DNA of 64,000 nt from Prostheceraeus crozeri (GCA_907163375.1 CAJQUW010005303.1:124001-188000); one strand, 5' to 3'. Numbered from the stretch's first letter, positions 1-12,477 are shown. The notes: generated from the letters alone by a model not told the origin. Made by a program: numbers and translations.

Positions 1-877
1 GGCTTGGGGGTCGACCGCCCCCCCCCCGCCATTTTGCAATCCTGCCCCCCCCCCAATTCGCTATCGCATGAAAATTGATAATGGGAGACCGGTTAGTCAA
101 CAGTCAAATGTATGCATTGGAAAACATATGGAGTCGATCCCCATCCTATATCGTTAGATCTCATGCGCGCGCTACTACAATCCATTTCCATGTTAACACA
201 CGACGCTCACTCTTCACTGACAGCGGTGCACGCAACGGCGTCACCGTTCCCAGAGTGATGTGTTGACGTCATCAGCTAGCAATCGTTTTCTTGTTCGAAC
301 AGATTCAGCGACTGCGACCGCAAAGCGCGTGCGTTCTTTTGATTCCCATGACTTTGACATAAGTTGAAGATTGATTTCCGCATGCGTGCTGCTGCTCCTT
401 CTCAAAACCACAGATGTATCACCGTGTGAACTTCACTGTGAATCACACATTTGTCGTCTACAAAATCTTTCAATGTCCTATGTAATTTTTCTATAGTGCG
501 AAGTCCATTCTTTAGGAATGCGACATATGGGCCTACTAGGATTTTCAAAAAACATAGTGTACACATATCGGCACAATTCATTTCAACTAACCCGCAAAGA
601 AAAATTGTGCAACAATGATTGTGGCTTGGACATCTGAAAATAGATGATGTCGACGCCAAGAAAAATTGTAAATTGCAAAAATAGTAAGCTTCAGTTAGAT
701 AACACTCATTTTGTTTTTCGAAATAGGCCTAATTTCAGAGACCAGATTTGAGAGCAGCAATTTCTTAGTAGGGGGCCTACTAATCACTGCAAAATTCACT
801 GACGAGACGAGGATTGTGTATGCCCCCCATTACAAAATCTCTAGCTACCTGTCTGCTCTCAACACTTAAACACTGAT
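1..877. other. Gene-free sequence with poly-C runs at the left edge
   Basis: No coding region is recognisable. Two runs of about ten C residues lie between positions 17 and 54, an odd composition for this AT-rich window. They could be a degenerate microsatellite or an assembly-edge artefact. A CRE-like TGACGTCA word occurs near 265. Confidence 0.4.
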
Positions 878-898
878 ATATTTCTGAGAATATCTACA

Positions 899-1272
899 GC
901 ACACCTCTCAATTTTTTCAATGCGAAAATCTGTTTAAGCCATTATTGCGCTGTTGCGATTCAATTTACATCGAATTTAATTAAATAATGGACGACTGTGT
1001 GGTGAATAGAGTTAACTGTTCGAAATGAATGCTCCATTGCTCTCATGCACCTGAATTCTTGCATATCCAACATAACAGATTCTATAGTACCGTCTAAAAC
1101 CAATAAAATCCATCAAAATATTCAAAATCTCGTATGTTTTTTAAAATGGTTCAGCAAAATAATAAAAAATGGAAATTTTTTAAAACTTTGCAAAGCCTCC
1201 TAGCCTATATACACCAAATTAATGATTCATTATGTCAGAATGAAAATATTTGAATTTTTTCTATAGTTGTAT
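899..1272 (-). mobile_element. Mariner/Tc1-type transposon end, truncated
   Basis: This stretch is the reverse complement of about 6,567-6,930 with only scattered differences, so it is a second copy of one end of the TA-flanked mariner element at 6,531-8,149. The homology stops at 1,272, before the outermost roughly 35 bp of the terminal repeat, and at 899 inward. It is therefore a solo fragment without both ends. Its few differences from the longer copy suggest moderate age. Confidence 0.75.
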
Positions 1273-1294
1273 ATCAGCTGAAGCAAATTTGTAC

Positions 1295-1480
1295 GTTATG
1301 TTTTCATGGGAGTGAAATTTCCGTCCGTTATATCCAGTTGTAGACGTTATAGACGTGCTCGCTGTAACCAGGGTATTATATTATTAGTTAGATAAGATAA
1401 TTTGCCGGGAATATTTTATGCGTACGTTATAACCGAATGTACATTATATCCCGTGTACGTTATAGTAGGATTAAACTGCA
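1295..1480. repeat. Segment with repeated ACGTTATA words
   Basis: The core CGTTATA recurs in both orientations and slightly varied forms (near 1,328, 1,348, 1,430 and 1,460). Such clustered subterminal motifs are typical of non-autonomous DNA transposons, where they bind transposase. Both ends cannot be placed, so class and limits are unknown. It directly abuts the truncated mariner fragment. Confidence 0.3.
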
Positions 1481-1578
1481 TACATCAAGGGTTGTAGGCT
1501 CATAACAGAATCAATCATCAAACTTCAAAGCCCAAAATGAACCATCGACAAATTAATCATGTCAAGAATCAATTATTG

Positions 1579-2377
1579 CAGTAATCGTAATGACGTCAGC
1601 AATTTAAGAAATTGACGCTGACGGAGTCAATTTGCCTCTGAAAAACAGCGTCAGCGTCAATTTTGGAATACAGTGATAAATTTATCATTTCTAAGATCTG
1701 GTCGCTTGAGTTTTCTGTAGAATTGAAAGTAGTTTGAAAGTTTTCTGTAAACGAGTACTGCATGCTGATGCGAGAAGGGAATGTAAAAAAAGTGACATTT
1801 ATTATTTGGTTCAGTGTTATATATTGGAGTTGGGAAGGTCTATGAGCTGGGGGATCTCGATGGTCTCAATAATGGGTATGCTAATGGCTACAAAGTGACT
1901 TCTACCTTATGTGATATTTCTTCAAGAGGTCTATGAGTAATCACTTTCAGGTAGCTGAACTGCTGGTGACAATAATGAAATCAAAATCAGTCAATGTTAC
2001 GATTCGCATCGGCTGTGTCTGTATTGATATTTCGTCTACAGGCTTATCGGCGAATGTTCCCGACATTTTTTTATATATTGATGATAGACTCGACTTCACT
2101 TTTATTCCTAATTCGCTTTTGGATCTGTCGACATTGTTTTGCTGTTCGCAAAGAGTGCCGAAAGGAGAGATCTTCAGGCCTACTGTAAAAGTATTCGCAG
2201 CGACAAAGTCTATTTACCGTTTGAGTTTCAAAACAGATGATGAAGTATGATGTAAAATTGACGCTATGAATTGACGCCTTCAATTTCATGATTGGTTGAC
2301 GGCGTCAATAATTTGGCAATTGACGCTAACGCTGACGCCGACGCCGTCAAGTTTTTTCATTGACGCGTACAGCACTG
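1579..2377. mobile_element. hAT-like non-autonomous element with TTGACGC subterminal repeats
   Basis: The ends are inverted relatives: the left starts CAGTAATCG and the right, reversed, starts CAGTGCTG. Each is followed by clustered GTCAATT/TTGACGC/GACGCCGAC words within about 90 bp. CAGTG-type ends suggest the hAT superfamily. The flanking octamers match at only 5 of 8 positions, so the target duplication is decayed or the class is wrong. An open frame of about 105 codons lies inside (1,933-2,250) but matches nothing I recognise and is probably chance. Confidence 0.45.
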
Positions 2378-3508
2378 TACAATTGTAATAGTCCTTCATG
2401 TTTATGTGTCTAAGAATTGCATTTTTATCATAGAAATTGACAACAATAAAACCTCTAGAATGGAAATTAAGCTTCATGCAATGCACAATAACGGCACATA
2501 AATCGCACGCATTTTCACTTAGATGCACCTGCCAACGTCTGTATCATTGGGTTAGAATCAGTCACATGAGTAAATCGAAGCCTTTAATTGGTTCTTCATG
2601 CCGCAACTTAGTTCCCCCGGATGTGCCGCGACCTTGAGTCAATTTCCATTCTAGTGAGCTTCAGATAAACAGTTCATTTCTATGATTTTTATGATTATCT
2701 ACCAATAGCAAAAACCAAATGACCGAATTTCCATCTTTCTATTTTCGTAGGCATTTGAACGAAATTCACTTATTCCTTGGTGCTACTGAAGTGATTCATT
2801 CATTATTCAACCCATTATTTTCAATTTTATAGACCTATTAAGTCCGCTACTAGTGACACTAATCTAATTTATCGCGTGAAGTCTCCTTACATCTACATCG
2901 TTGTTCACTTACCATTTTATCATCGACAAGTCATTGTCTGGGGATCCAAATTTGTGGATCACTAACCTTTACTATCATCCAAGCATTTGATGCAATTACA
3001 ACCATCATAATAATGCGCACGCTTATTGCATTGTATTTTATTGCATCCATTGATTGTCATCTTAAGAGTTTAGTCTTCGATATCGTCTTAATGATAGGAA
3101 AGCTCCACACATGATCAATTACAATAAAAACAGATGCTGTTGGTAAATCTTGAGAACATTCGTCTTTGGACTAGCATGAAAGAATGCAGATAAAATTACT
3201 CAGCAATTTCTCTTTAAAAATAATTTCCGGTGACTGCCATTGAACTGAACGAAGAATTCGCGCTCATGAACTGAAGAACGAACTGAACTGAGGCTTCTCA
3301 GATTTCTACAGTTACAAGCGGGAACTGTGTTCACATAGTGACATTTCACTATTCGCATGGAAATATTGAAATGAGATTGAGGACTCAATTTCGAGTGATC
3401 TCTGTTATGCCAAAGTTGATGTGAGGGATTGGTCAGCTTTGGCCTTGGATTTATTATTTTTATGAAGGTCTGCAAATGCACGTGATGTTTTTGTCAAGAT
3501 GTAAGGTG
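2378..3508. other. No recognisable feature
   Basis: AT-rich sequence without a supported gene or repeat boundary. The open frames present are short and do not resemble known proteins. Confidence 0.4.
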
Positions 3509-3510
3509 TA

Positions 3511-4254
3511 GTCCGGGAGCCAGCGTGAAGTTGTGCAGGGAACGAGGTAGTACATAAAACTTTCACATAGCATAGTACACCTCTAACCTACTGCAAAACT
3601 TCGCGTCTGCCGGATCAGATCATTTGCTTTTCAGAAATAGAGAGGATAACACAATCCTATGTATTTCCAGTGGTAAAATTGTGACATTAAAGGTGTTGAC
3701 TCCATTTTTTCGAATTTTTGCTCATAAAAGTTACACAAATTGGTATTTTGTTGAACTGGTTATTATAGAAATCATCTACAGATCATGATCTTTCAAATGA
3801 GTCATCATTCAGTGACAGAGGATGAAGTAAAGTGTACAAACAGACACTTTTCGTTAAAGTATATCAACAATTTTCCTGAAATTTCTATGTTAAAATTTGC
3901 AGTTGCACCAACGAAAAGTGTCTGTTTGTACACTTTACTTCATCCTCTGTCACTGAATGATGACTCATTTGAAAGATCATGATCTGTAGATGATTTCTAT
4001 AATAACCAGTTCAACAAAATACCAATTTGTGTAACTTTTATGAGCAAAAATTCGAAAAAATGGAGTCAACACCTTTAATGTCACAATTTTACCACTGGAA
4101 ATACATAGGATTGTGTTATCCTCTCTATTTCTAAAAAGCAAATGATCTGATCCGGCAGACGCGAAGTTTTGCAGTAGGTTAGAGGTGTACTATGCTATGT
4201 GAAAGTTTTATGTACTACCTCGTTCCCTGCACAACTTCACGCTGGCTCCCGGAC
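3511..4254. mobile_element. Palindromic MITE, family A copy 1 (744 bp)
   Basis: A TA-flanked element (TA at 3,509-3,510 and 4,255-4,256) that starts GTCCGGGAGCC and ends in its inverse. Nearly the whole element is an inverted repeat: arms of about 345 bp, almost identical, joined by a loop of about 55 nt near 3,857-3,912. The TA duplication points to the Tc1/mariner superfamily. A second copy of exactly 744 bp lies at 37,230-37,973. The 65-codon frame inside is only palindrome sequence and should not be called a gene. A transcript through it would fold into a long double-stranded hairpin. Confidence 0.9.
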
Positions 4255-4256
4255 TA

Positions 4257-5424
4257 GTGTGTTAAAGAGGTTGACATTCTTTTAGGCAGAAAATTTAACC
4301 TAAATCGTTCTTCCTGTTGCTCTAAATCAGATGCTGTAATTTCAAAAATCCTTCAAAATATCCGAATTCATTGAGAGCAATGGTGTTTTTTGTTTTTTTT
4401 TTCATGAACTGTGCTTTTTTCGGTAACTAATTTGTAAACAAATACCGCGACAATAATCTACGCATAAGTTTAAAAAAAAGAATTTGAGAAAAGAAAATGA
4501 CAAGTAAGTCTTAGCTTTAATCGCGATTCGGAGCGATTTTATTTCAAGCTATAACAACTGCACAGATCAAACAGTTGCATCTAAGTATATACGCGTATGT
4601 TTCAAAATTTACATTGACAATGCAATTGTACAATTGTGCATGTGTCAAATGCAATATGAGCTCTATAAAAACTCTATAAATGCATATAAAAGAATTAGAA
4701 GCTATTACCAGAAACATGTGGCACTACCCAGAATCACTCATCAATGTCTTCATTATTCCGATTATAAAAGTAATTCGTTACCACGATTTTCTCAATGTTT
4801 TCCAAAGTGAGTACATGTAGATGAGTTAATCAAATACATGTAGCATGTTTTTGTCGTAATGACAATATCTAGGTGATTTATGTGTTTTTACAAAATATCC
4901 GGAAGTTGGATAAAAAATTTATTTTAGGTGATTCACCTAAATTGTCGATGTCTAGTAATAACAATAACCGACTTCCGTCTTGTCTCGTTATTTTAGGCAT
5001 CAAGTCCCCTAGAAAGGAAAACTATAAGAAAATGTTCTCATCCATGAAAAATACTTCGACGCTAAGCTAGACTTTCGACTTCGATAAAACCTTGTTTTCA
5101 CATATGCTTCTCAATTCTGAGAACTATGATATCACTGCGTTATTATCAGGCCTACGCTATCATGTTATTTTATTGATCAATTTCATTACTCAATTGATTG
5201 ATAGGAGATGTCCATGATTCCATCAATAAGTGTCTATCAATTATCTTTTTCGAAGACAAAATAGGGCCTCTGTATTCTCCATATTTACAAGTCTCTGGTG
5301 CATTTTCATGACCTCTCATCACGAGGAGCGAGACCGTTGTGACTATGGTGCAAAAAATTTTACTTGTTTTAAAACATGTTTTTTGCTTTTTTGAAAATTT
5401 CGCATATAATCTTAGTCCCTGCTC
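4257..5424. other. No recognisable feature
   Basis: AT-rich sequence. No coding region, RNA gene or element boundary could be supported. Confidence 0.4.
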
Positions 5425-5825
5425 TCTACTTATGAAAAGATGCTGCAATCTGCGGAGATACGTTGGATGTGTGAAGTGAGAAAATCAGAGAGAAAGTCTA
5501 ATGAATATCTCCGACAGGAAATGGGTCCAGAGAACACCTTGGATTCCATCAGAAGACAGAGGTTGCGTTGGTTCGGTCACGTGCGGAGAACGAGACAGAG
5601 TGGGTCAAGAAAGTCATGGAGATCAAAGTTGCTGGCAAGCGTGCTGTAGGGCGTCAAAGAAAGACCTGGTGCAATGTGATAGACGATGATCTGAGAGATG
5701 TTGGTGCTCAAGAAGCTGATGCATACAATCGCCAGAAGTGGAGGTGAATCATCAAAAGAAAACCGTCCAAACCATCATCTTCTGGATCACAAGGGCGTAA
5801 AGGGGATGAGTAAGTGAGTGGTTTC
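5425..5825 (+). pseudogene. LINE reverse-transcriptase C-terminal end and 3' tail
   Basis: The reading contains the hallmark LINE C-terminal pattern: RWMCEVRKSERKSNEYLR, then LRWFGHVRR. After one frame change near 5,605 it continues with VKKVMEIKVAGKRAVGRQRK and a final AYNRQKW motif. That order is typical of the C-terminus of RTE/L2-like non-LTR retrotransposons. The piece ends in a GAGTAAGTGAGTG tail, similar to the tail of the LINE ending near 26,960. The reverse transcriptase core is absent, as expected for a 5'-truncated insertion. The clade is not certain. Confidence 0.8.
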
Positions 5826-6509
5826 TTTAAAGTGAGTGAATATTTAATCTAACTTTCGATTGCAAAAGCTAATTATAAAAGTTAATATAGCATAGTAATC
5901 TTAGTATCAGCTGTTGAGTGCTTTTATTGGCATTTGGGATTACATTTCATGAGGAGTATATGCACATAATTGTACTGTACTTTCGGCAGATAAAATAAAA
6001 ATCAAATTTCTCATTTGGTACAAGTATTCATTACTCCTAACTCCTAAACTCATGCGAGCGCAGTTCATCTATGACTTCACTCATACGACACACCATCATT
6101 TATAACACAAGATGGCTACCTTTTGATCTCATTATGAATTATGTTTCTATGATCCATTGAAGTTTATTCCGAGGAAATATAAATAATATATACAATAAAA
6201 AAATTATCACTTATAATATTACAAGTATATTATGAAAATGTTATTTAACATTCAATTAACGCATCAGTTAGCTGTAAATTGAAATAACAAATAAATAAAT
6301 ATATAAAATTATGAATTAGTATATAAATAACAAAAGTTTCTCTTATGCTTTTGTCTATTCTTTGGGTCCTGGGATATCCTGATTCGTTTACAGATCAGTA
6401 ATGTGCCCCAAGGTGTGAGAGTCTGTGACTTCGAATACTTTATGTTATTTTTCCGCTTTTCTGATCGATGGAGTGACGACAGCAAATGTCTGTGATGTGA
6501 ATTGCCATT
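5826..6509. other. AT-rich spacer
   Basis: Very AT-rich between about 6,170 and 6,330 with runs of ATAAATA. No gene seen. Confidence 0.4.
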
Positions 6510-6517
6510 ACGTGAAC

Positions 6518-8982
6518 CATAGAGTAAGTACGTGGCACGTCCAATAAGTTTCCGGACAACTATAGAAAAAATTCAAATATTTTCATTCTGACATAATGTA
6601 TCATTAATTTGGTGTATATAGGCTAGGAGGCTTTGCAAAGTTTTAAAAAATTTCTATTTTTTATTATTCTGCTGAACCATTTTAAAAAACATACGAAATT
6701 TTGAATATTTTGATGGATTTTATTGGTTTTAGACGGTACTATAGAATCTGTTATGTTGGATATGCAAGAATTCAGGTGCATGAGAGCAATGGAGCATTCA
6801 TTTCGAACAGTTTACTCTATTCACCACACAGTCGTCCATTATTTAATTAAATTCGATGTAAATTGAATCGCAACAGCGCAATAATGTCTTAAACTGATTT
6901 TTGCATTGAAAAAATTGAAGAGGTGTGCAACTCGTCATGTTCCTCTTAACTATCAGAATCACGATTTACAGAACAAAATGGAAGCTGCTTTCAGGGACTA
7001 ATGTCATTCGCTGTCGACGATCCTGTTTTGGGCAGCAAGCAGAGTTTGGACGATGTCGATAGAGTGTCAATGATGATCCACTTGAAACCTGAAGGTAGGC
7101 CTACCGAGTCTGTTACAACCACGAAGTCCGAGCCGATGAAACAGGGATCGACGCATATCGATTGCCACTCTTAGTGAGGAGCTGAATGTGTCCAATGGAA
7201 GTATTGGAACTCTCCTGGACTTTTCCTGAGCATTGAAAAGTCAAACCATGGTTTTTTTCTCGCATCTCCCATTTTCTCATTGAAATACCTGGAATTTTGG
7301 TGACAGACTTTGGTCATCACTGAAGAGCTTGCAGAATATTTCATTCATAATATTTTTGTTGTTGATGAAACTCCTTTTCTTCGACTATACAATTCACCTT
7401 CCAAATGACATTCATCATCCGAGTGGAGGAGACCTGTCGAGTGGAACCTTGGGAGGATGCAATCGAGAACTAGTCATCGACGATGTATGAGTAAACTTTT
7501 TTCAACACATCAAATAATTTGCTTTTTGACGTGTTGGAATGGCGTTCTACCGCTCCCGGTACTTAGTTGCAACCATCTAATTCAAATGCTCGAGCAGCTG
7601 CGTGAAACCCGTTCACTACTACCTCATTGTTTTCTCCATGAAGACGCCATGCTCACACATCCGGAATTGTGCATCAATGATGCTGGCTTCCATAGTTGAT
7701 AACTATCCTCGTGCAGACCGGACCTCTCTTCAACCAACTTCTGGTTGCTTAGGACTCAGAGAAAAGCATTTGCATGGACAGTCATTTAGATGCAACTAGA
7801 GGAATCTGAGGATCAACTAGAGGATCTAGAGGAATCTGTTCTCGAAATTCTGGGTAAATTTCGTTTAGAAGAGTTTGAAATCCTTGACGACCTTAGGTGT
7901 CAGGAAGTTGAAATGTGTTCGAAGAGAGGGAAATTGGTTTGAAAAAGTGAACTTCTGAAGACCTGCAATTTTTATCTGGCTACGCAGAATTATTTTTTAA
8001 AATGATTCAGCAGACTAATAAAAAATGGAATTTTTTTAAACTTTGCATAGCCTCCTAGCCTATATATGCCATACTAATGATCCATCATGTCAGAATTAAA
8101 ATATTTGCATTTTTCTACGTTTGTCCGGAAACTTATTGAGCGTACCACGTATGTTAGGTAGAGTGGCAACTCCGCATTTGTTAAATCCCCAATGTGTATG
8201 CACTTTCGATTTTATTAAATGAACTCGAGGTGAATACAGTTGGAAATGTTTCCAACTGTGAGATATGCACATTTATGCAGTTTTGAAGAAATTACAACTG
8301 AATTGACTGATCATGATACTATAATGCAGAAGAAAATTATATTATTTTGCAGATCGTCCGTGTCATGACAGCCTTGGAGACGTAATGTTTATTAAATTAC
8401 AAGTCGATGACCTGCTATTGCTTTCATGCTGAACCTCAAGAGAATCTTCTTGAACGTGATGATATCATAGTCAACCTGCCACTGGTAGAGCAAAGTAACA
8501 GAATCAAAGACAATGATTTCAATTAACTTGAAAGATGAAAAAGGGTACACATCACCATTCATGTTCAAGAAGTGAAACATAAATTTAGTGAATCATATAT
8601 TCATGCCGATGAAAATTGAATTAAAAACATAAAATTTCAGCCAAGAAAGCACAATAAGATCTCGACTTTTTCATGAAGACTTCCATTATAATGCCGTTCG
8701 TTAGATTTCCTTCATCATCAGCATAATTTCAGCGTAGTTAGGATGCTTGTTAGCAAATACTCATTCCTTTTGATATCCAACTTGTTTCATACTACTTTTA
8801 AAGGGGCGTCATGTCGGTAGTATATAAATTGGCAAAAATTTAGCTTTTTCAAGACTGTTCAAATAATTTTTTGGACTGCAGGAACGTAATTTCCACATAA
8901 AAGTGAATCTTTCGATATAAAAATTTTCACTGTATACAGATACTTTTTTGAGTCCACTCTACCTACATATACTAACTCTATG
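6518..8982. mobile_element. DNA transposon with 8-bp TSD (P- or hAT-like), copy 1, interrupted
   Basis: The ends are CATAGAGTAAG on the left and CTAACTCTATG on the right, flanked by a perfect 8-bp duplication ACGTGAAC (6,510-6,517 and 8,983-8,990). Eight-bp duplications are known for the hAT and P superfamilies, and the CATAG start is closer to P. The element is split by a mariner copy (6,531-8,149). Without it and its TA duplication the element is about 844 bp, close to the 800-bp relative at 30,206-31,005. No transposase frame is visible, so it is probably non-autonomous. Confidence 0.85.
6531..8149 (+). mobile_element. Mariner-type transposon (1,619 bp), inactive, nested in the 8-bp-TSD element
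   Basis: TA duplications lie at 6,529-6,530 and 8,150-8,151. The terminal repeats start CGTGGCACG on the left and CGTACCACG inverted on the right, and the inverted homology runs for about 170 bp. Decayed transposase traces are visible inside in several frames: a GRPTES stretch near 7,100, an SEELNVSNGSIG helix-turn-helix-like stretch near 7,175, VVDETPF near 7,360 (the first catalytic Asp of mariners lies in a DE[TS] motif), and a LHEDAMLTHP stretch near 7,640 resembling the H(D/E)NA segment. There are many stops and frameshifts, so the copy is dead. It inserted into the terminal repeat of the surrounding element and is therefore younger than it. Confidence 0.88.
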
Positions 8983-8990
8983 ACGTGAAC

Positions 8991-10140
8991 TGACATTCCG
9001 CAGCATGTATGTCCGAGTGTATAGAAGATAAGTTATATCGGTCCGACCTTCTGAATACTCAATCGATCGATTTCAAGCGTGCTCGCTGTCATTTTTAATA
9101 AGGTATCATTTTTCTATAAAGGTTACGTTTCTACTTATGTGAATTACAAAATAACAGTGTTCAGTCGTCTTAACTGTTGTAGATCGTCCAGAATTCAAAT
9201 ACCGATAAGTAACTGACAGCATTCTTTCCCGCTGTGTCAATTGTGATGAAACAGTTTCGTTCATTTGCCTTCATTCTATCGCCAAATTTGCAGACACGGT
9301 GGGAGGTCTCAAATAATGCCTCAATACATTCCAGAATATCGAAACATGCATATTGCAGAATTCTATAGTCACTAATTAATCGACTGGAAGCGCTGAAACT
9401 GTTAGTGCCTTGTCCTTTCATACATGTTGAATCAGGTAATTTAAGAATTTAAATTTCTTGAATTTTGCAATTGAAAGATTGCAGTTGATGCATGCATTGG
9501 GTGACAGAAGTGTTCTAGCAAGTGCTAACTGATCCAAAGTATTGAAAATGCCGCAAGATATTGTGTATGACTGTTTCATCAATTGATTAGCTGTCTCAGT
9601 TGAATTATGTCTGACTATTTAATAAGTCAAATGATAGCTTTAAATGAACATAATGATTGTAAATAGGCTATCTGAGAGTCTGTGACATATTCATTGTTGT
9701 GTTTATCAGGCTTGATGCAATCATATACTTTCATCCAGCATTAATGGCCTATTTGTATTTGGGACATTATCAAGAATCTATTTGTGAATTATCAAACTCA
9801 TCAAAACTATCAAAAATAACTTTATAACCATATGATTTTGGAGACCGTGTTTCAGTTGGAAGGGAAAACCAAAATTACAACATTTACCGAGCAATTTCGC
9901 GCGCACACCAGAGGTTGCCTAGATTAAACATATAGCTAAAAATATCTTATTCACGGCTGATCGCTTTCAGGATTCCAACTAGGAAATAGGCTATTTGGTG
10001 CATGAGCTATTTAACTTCTCGATATTGCTATTCTTATATGATAACTTTCAAACTCCATTTTATGTTCTGTTATAGACACGTGTGATTATTCATTCACTTA
10101 TTTCAATAATTGATTAGCACTATAATTATGATACATGAAC
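8991..10140. other. No recognisable feature
   Basis: AT-rich unique-looking sequence. The open frames are short and show no motif. Confidence 0.4.
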
Positions 10141-10144
10141 TTAA

Positions 10145-12477
10145 CCCATTAACGATTTTTCATTTTATGCGTATTGAAGCGTCGTTTTAGAGAAGTGCTT
10201 TCGATAACTTATCAAATGCATCCCCAAAGTTTTAAATACTAGCAGCTCATGTTTGCTTTTTTATATCGGGTACGCAAGATTTCCTGCGTGTGGGCAGAGA
10301 CGTGTACTTTCCTATCAAGTGTGCGAATGATTTTCGATTATGATGATGACCTTCCATTTTTGTTTATCGGAAAAGTCAAGGACACTCGCATGAATCAAGT
10401 CAACACTTCTTAATAGCACTGACCAAAGTATGCGACTCCAGGATCGCAGACATTATGAGGTATGGTAATATATTCGGCTTCATAAAACTGCAAGAAATAT
10501 CGATCTACATCTAAAAAGCATGTTGTTCAAGAAATCAGGACTTCATCTGAGATGATGAAATTTCAAGTAGTCCACATCACATTTCCTTTTCATATTTGTA
10601 CTTGACTTTTCTACGACAAAATGGGTAACATAACTTGGCCAGTAACCAACATACAAGTGGGCTACTGCATTTCAAACGAAGTGAAAGTTTTGAGTCGTCT
10701 CGTTAGCTAAATGTGTGTGACACCAGATCACAAAACGTCGCAGGATGTTGAAAAGTATTCATGGAAAACAGCGACACGACACATTTGCTGTTGAGGCGCT
10801 CAGAAAACATAGAAGTAGGGTCCACAGCCACTGTATGTTCGAAGTAAGCAACGAAAAAACAGATTTTCTGTATAACAGAAATGTTCTGAGCAATTTACAA
10901 ACCTTTAATGCAGCTAAGATTTTATTTGGAAAATAAACTGCCTGCTCCAGTCCATGTCAGTAGGTGTAGACCTAAAAATGCCCACATTCTAACTGTGAGT
11001 CAATGGATTTTCCGGATAAAAATTTAACAAAGGTATAAGTTGTAGGTGTTTCCACGAACGCTCCTGTTATTGAAATTGTGCTACTACCCTTGTGACATTT
11101 TTATCAAAACTGAGTTTTCTTTACTTGATAGGCCTACATGCTTGGAATTGTCAGTTGTATGTCCATTATCATTCCATCTAAATAATAGAAAATCTGGGTC
11201 ATGTACAAAAACTAGGCCTTCTGATTTTTTTCGCCAATGTTTCAGTGGAGCACTGCCAATTTACTTCCCCTAATGTGAATAGACTGCTCTTACATCCATC
11301 AATCAAAGAGAATGCTATATCAAAGTGGAAAATCAATCCTAATCGATTGCTGGAATTTTTTTTGCCAACACATGCCATGCAGTCCGTAATCTGCGCAATC
11401 TAGTCATTTTTTCCAAAGAGGTGTAAGATTCAAGATCATTTATCTTAATCGAAATGACTTACTTCAAATGTTTAGCGCTCACTACCAACGATGGTCAAAG
11501 ATGATATTCACATTTTGTGCCTGTCGCAGCTTGCTCTATAATCTATCAATCATGCGGTCACTTTATTGAGACTGTCCATATTTCTATCATATAGGAGATG
11601 TATGTGTCGCTAATTTTACTAATTGAACATTTTTAAAAAAATTGTTGTCATATATTTCAGTCAATTAGGTATTGTAAACCATTCTGATAGTGAAGATTCA
11701 ACTCAACCTACATGAAAGTGCACACATCTGCCCACACGCAGGATATCCTGCGTGATGCTAAATCAACTTCTTGATTCCATGCTATGGCTGCAGTCCAATT
11801 TCTACTTGCATGCATGCTCTTCAAATAGATAGAAAACGTTGAGTTTGAAAACACTTTTAAATATCAAAGCTTCACCGATGATTTTGTTGGACAATAACAT
11901 TTAATTGAATTTTTACATAAGATGCCAGTAATTTTCCCAGTTTGGAACAACTACCATATGTGGAGAAATGCAAAATTGTGCTGTACATGTATTGTATCAG
12001 ATAGCTCAGAGTATTTAATTGCAAATAAAGTAATTGATCAACATAGATACATCAAAAATTTGTATTAGAGCGTGGCATGATGCATATTTAACTTAAGATA
12101 TATTTATTTACATTCTAAGACACTCTATCATTCGATAAGCACTTTTGTAACTTTTGCTCATTATTACCCTATTTTACTTGATTCTGGGTGAGCACAAGAT
12201 TGATCTTTTTCGATAAGAAGAATAACTCGATTTCCTTGATTATGATGATGATGAATGAGGTTAATAATTGCCTTGCGATAATCTATCACTGTATTGTAAG
12301 TATAGATTAGTTGTTTCTAGAAAAACGATGTTTACGCAAAGTGCTCATATTTACCCCGGATGACGCTAAGCCTTGAATTTGTCATAGAACCAGCTAAAAC
12401 TATAGTGACAAAGTTCCTAGAGTAAAAGTTTAGTAAATGTCGCAACGCAGGGAATTCTGCGTCTGAGCGTTAATGTG
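10145..12477. mobile_element. Putative piggyBac-like relic (about 2.3 kb)
   Basis: The left end is TTAA followed by CCCATTAACG. The right end, CGTTAATGTG followed by TCAA, is its inverse with two changes, one in the expected TTAA duplication. TTAA flanks and CCC-initial ends are typical of piggyBac elements. Inside, a TGCGTGTGGGCAGA word near 10,284 recurs inverted near 11,732, and CGCAGGATATCCTGCG near 11,740 is palindromic. No transposase is recognisable; two open frames (10,745-10,936 and 11,046-11,273) match nothing I know. The repeat near 11,740 could instead mark the end of a shorter element. Confidence 0.4.

Noticed and set aside
1933-2250. 105-codon frame inside the hAT-like element
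   Set aside because: No transposase motif or other family resemblance; overlapping frames are also open.
3785-3982. 65-codon frame, with a near-identical twin at 37,504-37,701
   Set aside because: Both lie across the centre of the palindromic elements; the frame repeats because the DNA repeats, and it has no protein motif.
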